A DNA stretch of 58,286 nucleotides from an uncultured Traorella sp. (lineage in GTDB: Bacteria; Bacillota_I; Bacilli_A; Erysipelotrichales; Erysipelotrichaceae), in the NCBI GenBank assembly GCA_944324265.1, contig CALUVS010000010.1, forward strand, positions 1 to 58,286. Reading direction: 5' to 3'. The translations under genes were made by a program, and so were the position numbers. The notes below the pieces were generated by a model that did not search any database, was not told where the DNA came from, and saw nothing but the letters and a program-made list of their open reading frames with translations. Of this stretch, positions 54,836 to 58,286 are shown piece after piece. Every line of letters starts with the position of its first letter. Position 1 is the first letter of the stretch.

Positions 54836-55683
54836 AACGTCAAAAGAGCTTTGAAAATGAACAGCCGACATTGTATTTGGTAGCAACACCAATCGGCAAT
54901 CTGCAGGAAATTACGCCAAGAGCCATTGAAGTCTTAAAATCTGTAGATGTCATTGCGGCCGAAGATACACGCAATACAATGAAACTGTTAAATTATTTCG
55001 ATATTCATACTCGATGTATTGCTCATCATATGCACAATGAGCATGAAAGTGCCAAAGGATTATTGAATTTATTAGAAGAAGGAAAAAATGTGGCCATCGT
55101 TTCTGATGCCGGATATCCATTGGTATCAGATCCAGGACAGATCATTGTTTCAATGGTTGTGGAAGCAGGATACAATGTGGTGCCGATTTCAGGAGCTAAT
55201 GCTGCGTTGAATGCTTTGGTTGCCAGCGGATTGAGTGCACAGCCTTTCATGTTTGTCGGTTTCTTAAAAGCCAATGAAAATGAAAGAAAAAAAGCCTGTT
55301 TGGAATTGCAGAAAATCAAACAGACTATGATTTTTTATGAAGCACCTCACCGCGTCAAAAAGACATTGGAAACCTTTTTGGAAGTGTTCGGCAATCGTCA
55401 GTTATGCTTAGCCAGAGAAATTACAAAGCTGCATGAGGAATTTATTCGCGGCAATGTTTCAGAAATATTGGCTATTGCCGATGACTTAAAAGGAGAAATG
55501 GTTTTAGTTTTGGAAGGATATAATGAAGATATCGTTGCCAAAGAAATTCCATATTCTGTCATCTATGAACATATTACTTGTTATATCGAACAAGGCTTCT
55601 CAACCAATGAAGCGATCAAAAAAGTAGCCAAAGAGCATGGAATCTCTAAAAATGAGATTTATAAAATGTATCACAGCTGTTAA
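54832..55683 (+). CDS. rsmI: 16S rRNA 2'-O-ribose C1402 methyltransferase
   Basis: 283 residues from ATG 54832, overlapping the ricT stop (ATGA). TP-methylase fold: LYLVATPIGNLQEITPRAIEVL, AAEDTRNTMKLL, VSDAGYPLVSDPG and FYEAPHRVKKTL. Methylates C1402 of 16S rRNA together with RsmH. Last gene of the tmk operon; terminator directly after. Confidence 0.96.
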   Translation: MKRQKSFENEQPTLYLVATPIGNLQEITPRAIEVLKSVDVIAAEDTRNTMKLLNYFDIHTRCIAHHMHNEHESAKGLLNLLEEGKNVAIVSDAGYPLVSDPGQIIVSMVVEAGYNVVPISGANAALNALVASGLSAQPFMFVGFLKANENERKKACLELQKIKQTMIFYEAPHRVKKTLETFLEVFGNRQLCLAREITKLHEEFIRGNVSEILAIADDLKGEMVLVLEGYNEDIVAKEIPYSVIYEHITCYIEQGFSTNEAIKKVAKEHGISKNEIYKMYHSC

Positions 55684-55690
55684 AACGAAG

Positions 55691-55720
55691 ACTCTGAATT
55701 AAATTATTCAGAGTTTTTTT
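55691..55720 (+). terminator. Terminator of tmk-rsmI operon
   Basis: ACTCTGAAT, 6-nt loop, ATTCAGAGT and TTTTTT; overlaps the end of the convergent LysR gene. Confidence 0.87.
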
Positions 55721-56609
55721 CTGCTTTCATCAAGATCATTTCTTCCAGTTTTTTAGCAGCCAAACTTAATGAAATATCTTTACGTTTCACAAGACAAATT
55801 GCTCGTTTGGGAATCGGCGGAACTAAATCAAGAACATGAATGGAAGAGGAATGATTAAAAGCTTCCAGAAATGCTTTTGGAATAAAGCCAATACCTAAAT
55901 CATGTTTCACTAATGGAAGTATTTGATCTGTTGTAGCGGCTTCAACACTTGGTGTGAATGGAACATTATTGCTTCGAAAGAAGTCAGAATAAAAAGCAAA
56001 TGTTTTGGTATTCTCATTTAAGCTGATCAAAGGATATTGAGCTAATTCAGAAAGAGCCAGCGGCTGATCAGCAAGTTCAGCAAATGCAGAAGAACATACC
56101 GCAATCTCCTGTACATCTTTAATTGTTCTGCATTCCAAGGAATGATCGATATCCAGAGGCGTTGAAACTACGGCGATATCTACAAATCCATGCTTCAAGG
56201 ATTCAATGGCCTGCAAAGTGGTATGATTGGATAATCGAATATGAATATCCGGATATAATTGCCGAAATTCTTTCAATACAGGAAGTAGAAGACTATGCAA
56301 GGCAATTTCACTGGCTCCAATTGTAATAGTACCCTGCTGCAAATTTTTATTTAAAGCCAATTCCTTTTCTCCGGCCTCAATATGTTCAAAGGCAATACGA
56401 ATATGCTCAAATAATTGTTTGCCTTCTGGGGTAAGATGTACCCCATGATGAGAACGTATAAAAAGTATACAGCCAAGTTCTGTTTCTAAATTTTTAATAA
56501 TTCTGGTCACATTGGGCTGATTATTTAATAAAAGAGAAGCTGCTTGAGTAATGTTGCCGCATTTGGCGACAAAATAAAAGGTACGGTAATAGTCATAACT
56601 GATATTCAT
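55704..56609 (-). CDS. LysR-family transcriptional regulator
   Basis: 301 residues. HTH NITQAASLLLNNQPNVTRIIKNLE with the usual LysR start DYYRTFYFVAKCG, then an effector domain from about 92 (GTITIGASEIALHSLL). Divergent from a MATE transporter gene, 123 bp apart, the arrangement of a LysR protein controlling its neighbour. The effector is unknown. It is not close in sequence to the LysR protein at 97. Confidence 0.92.
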   Translation of the reverse strand: MNISYDYYRTFYFVAKCGNITQAASLLLNNQPNVTRIIKNLETELGCILFIRSHHGVHLTPEGKQLFEHIRIAFEHIEAGEKELALNKNLQQGTITIGASEIALHSLLLPVLKEFRQLYPDIHIRLSNHTTLQAIESLKHGFVDIAVVSTPLDIDHSLECRTIKDVQEIAVCSSAFAELADQPLALSELAQYPLISLNENTKTFAFYSDFFRSNNVPFTPSVEAATTDQILPLVKHDLGIGFIPKAFLEAFNHSSSIHVLDLVPPIPKRAICLVKRKDISLSLAAKKLEEMILMKAEKNSE

Positions 56610-56678
56610 ATTTCCTCCATATAAAATAAATATGTATTACATATAAATTATACATTATCTATATGATAAGAAAAGTAC

Positions 56679-56684
56679 TATAAT
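56679..56684 (+). promoter_or_regulatory. Candidate -10 of MATE gene
   Basis: TATAAT, 49 bp before the ATG, without a good -35, consistent with an activator-dependent promoter. Confidence 0.4.
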
Positions 56685-56732
56685 AAATACGCATTTCATT
56701 AAAAATATTCGGGTATATTAGGGAGATAGGAT

Positions 56733-58067
56733 ATGAATAGGGATTTAACCGTAGGAAAACCAGAGACCGTTTTATGGAAATTTTGTCTGCCGTTATTCGG
56801 CAGTATTATCTTTCAGCAATTATATAATATTGCAGATAGTCTTGTAGCAGGGAAGTTCATTGGCGAAAATGCATTAGCCGCTGTAGGAAACAGTTATGAA
56901 ATTACATTGATATTTATTGCTTTTGCTTTTGGCTGTAATATTGGATGTTCTGTCATTGTATCGCAATTGTTCGGGGCTAAAGAATTCAATAAGATGAAAA
57001 CAGCTGTCTATACTACAATGATTGCCAGTGCTGTCTTATGTTTGGCATTGATGATCTTTGGATTAGTCATGTGTGAACCATTGCTTGATCTGATCAATAC
57101 TCCGCAGGAATTGCTTGCCGATTCAATGACTTATTTGGATATTTATGTCTGGGGTCTGCCATTTGTCTTCTTTTATAATATTGCGACCGGAATTTTCTCT
57201 GCATTGGGAGATTCCAAAACACCATTTATTTTCTTGGCGATTTCCTCTACTTCAAATATTGCAGTAGATATTCTGTTTGTTACTGCTTTTCAAATGGGAG
57301 TTGCTGGAGTTGCATGGGCTACCTTTTTATGTCAGGGAGTTAGCTGTGTATTGGCGATTGTTGTTGTATTGAGAAGATTAGCTAAGATCAAAACAGAAGG
57401 AAAGACAGAGATTTTCTCTTTTGACTTATTCAAGAAAATTACGAATGTAGCCGTACCAAGTATTCTCCAGCAAAGCTTTATTTCCGTCGGAAACATTGTC
57501 ATTCAAGGTGTCATCAATGGTTTTGGTGCCAGTGTTATGGCCGGCTATTCTGCTTCAGTTAAATTAAATAGTTTGGTTGTTACTTCATTTACAACTTTGG
57601 GTAATGGGATTTCCAATTACACAGCGCAGAATATCGGAGCAGAGAAGTATTCTCGTGTTCATGAAGGATTTAAAGCAGGACTTAAGTTAGTATGGATGTT
57701 AAGTTTGCCATTGTTCTTAGTATATTTCTTTGCAGGAGAAAACCTATTGTATTTCTTTATGGATAATCCAACTCCGGTTGCATTGCAGACTGGAATTGCC
57801 TTCTTGAGAATTTTGTCTCCGTTCTATTTTGTTGTTTCAGCTAAGTTAGTCGCTGATGGTATCTTGCGCGGAGCAGGATTAATGAAAATGTTTATGGTAG
57901 CGACATTTACTGATTTATTGCTGCGAGTTATATTGGCTGTTGTATTGTCTAAAACAGCACTGGGAGCTACCGGTATTTGGTGCGCATGGCCAATCGGCTG
58001 GATAGTTGCCGCTATTATTTCCATTCAGTTTTATCGTTCTATTCAATGGTCAAAAAATGAATATTAA
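56733..58067 (+). CDS. MATE family efflux transporter
   Basis: 444 residues, twelve predicted membrane helices in two MatE repeats. The N-terminal LWKFCLPLFGSIIFQQLYNIADSLVAGKF and GENALAAVGNSYEI, and the second repeat starting near VAVPSILQQSFISVG, place it in the NorM/DinF-like Na+- or H+-driven multidrug exporter family. Start ATG 56733 after AGGGAGATAGG. Substrate unknown; likely regulated by the divergent LysR protein. Confidence 0.9.
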   Translation: MNRDLTVGKPETVLWKFCLPLFGSIIFQQLYNIADSLVAGKFIGENALAAVGNSYEITLIFIAFAFGCNIGCSVIVSQLFGAKEFNKMKTAVYTTMIASAVLCLALMIFGLVMCEPLLDLINTPQELLADSMTYLDIYVWGLPFVFFYNIATGIFSALGDSKTPFIFLAISSTSNIAVDILFVTAFQMGVAGVAWATFLCQGVSCVLAIVVVLRRLAKIKTEGKTEIFSFDLFKKITNVAVPSILQQSFISVGNIVIQGVINGFGASVMAGYSASVKLNSLVVTSFTTLGNGISNYTAQNIGAEKYSRVHEGFKAGLKLVWMLSLPLFLVYFFAGENLLYFFMDNPTPVALQTGIAFLRILSPFYFVVSAKLVADGILRGAGLMKMFMVATFTDLLLRVILAVVLSKTALGATGIWCAWPIGWIVAAIISIQFYRSIQWSKNEY

Positions 58068-58110
58068 AAAGATCCCACCAATCAGAAATTAAGCTGAATG
58101 GTGGGATTTT
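58066..58110 (+). terminator. Terminator of MATE gene
   Basis: ATCCCACCA(A)TCAG, 8-nt loop, CTG(A)ATGGTGGGAT with one mismatch, then TTTT. Confidence 0.82.
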
Positions 58111-58116
58111 GATTAC

Positions 58117-58144
58117 AGCACAAATCAATTTTACAAGATTCTTT
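58117..58144. repeat. 28-bp direct repeat, copy 1
   Basis: Identical to 58183-58210; begins AGCACAAATC and ends AGATTCTTT. Just after the MATE terminator. A GATTA run precedes both copies, offset by one base. Confidence 0.8.
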
Positions 58145-58182
58145 ATTACAGAGTTTACAGAAGGTGTTGTTGTTGACGATTA

Positions 58183-58210
58183 AGCACAAATCAATTTTAC
58201 AAGATTCTTT
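58183..58210. repeat. 28-bp direct repeat, copy 2
   Basis: Exact second copy, 38 bp after the first (period 66 bp). No third copy follows before the window ends, and no cas gene is visible. Confidence 0.8.
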
Positions 58211-58286
58211 GAATATTTAAATTAGTTTGGGGAAAATGACCTGTTCCAATTGTTTAGGGGTATACGGTCCATTTAACTTGCTTAAG
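58211..58286. other. Unassigned right edge
   Basis: Last 76 bases hold no ORF start, hairpin or recognisable element I can support; a gene on either strand may begin beyond the edge. Confidence 0.4.

Overview
The window is about 58 kb around a bacterial chromosomal replication origin. Low GC, strong Shine-Dalgarno sites, hairpin-plus-T-run terminators, a T-box leader, a short SRP RNA and the block dnaA-dnaN-S4 protein-recF-gyrB-gyrA followed by tadA-dnaX-ebfC-recR and tmk-holB-ricT-rsmI point to a Firmicute. The sparse setting and the anaerobe-type genes (fumarate/urocanate-reductase-like flavoproteins, a sulfatase-maturase-like radical SAM enzyme) suggest a gut or oral Erysipelotrichia-type organism; this genus-level placement is inference.

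Left arm (1-16.8 kb, mostly minus strand, reading away from the origin): a LysR regulator whose Shine-Dalgarno is split by an ORF-less group II intron; a tiny free-standing membrane-peptide gene; an operon of a Na,K-ATPase-like P-type pump with two RCK/TrkA proteins; a broken flavoprotein; rluF-nadE; an AIM24-family and a DUF362 gene; a histidine phosphatase; a nitroreductase; jag-yidC-rnpA, rpmH; and a Na/Pi cotransporter. Centre (16.8-20 kb): fourteen or so DnaA boxes upstream of dnaA, and a second element in the dnaA-dnaN gap that looks like a basal unwinding system (two DnaA boxes, short GC block, TTA/TTG trios, AT-rich tract).

Right arm (20-58 kb, mostly plus strand): S4 protein-recF-gyrB-gyrA, T-box-controlled serS, a YunD-type phosphoesterase gene flanked by two perfect 16-bp parS sites, ffs, tadA, dnaX-ebfC-recR, small regulatory and stress genes, CYTH/DUF1294, nadK, a RodA/FtsW protein, a degenerate PTS EIIC-EIIB protein without its phosphorylatable cysteine, mutS-mutL-miaA-msrA, a pRiA4b ORF-3-like gene and mupG, a radical SAM/SPASM enzyme, a lipoprotein flavoenzyme that has lost its FAD Rossmann motif, a VanW-DltA-DltC operon on the minus strand, a sirtuin, tmk-holB-ricT-rsmI, and a divergent LysR/MATE pair. 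The right edge holds two exact 28-bp direct repeats 66 bp apart.

Most of the window is a conserved replication, repair and translation core. The unusual material lies in the accessory joints: the intron that must be removed to rebuild a ribosome binding site, the pump/RCK operon, two independently decayed flavoprotein genes, the cysteine-less PTS protein and the dlt-like ligase/carrier pair lacking dltB and dltD. All assignments come from reading sequence and translated proteins by eye; no database or folding programs were run.
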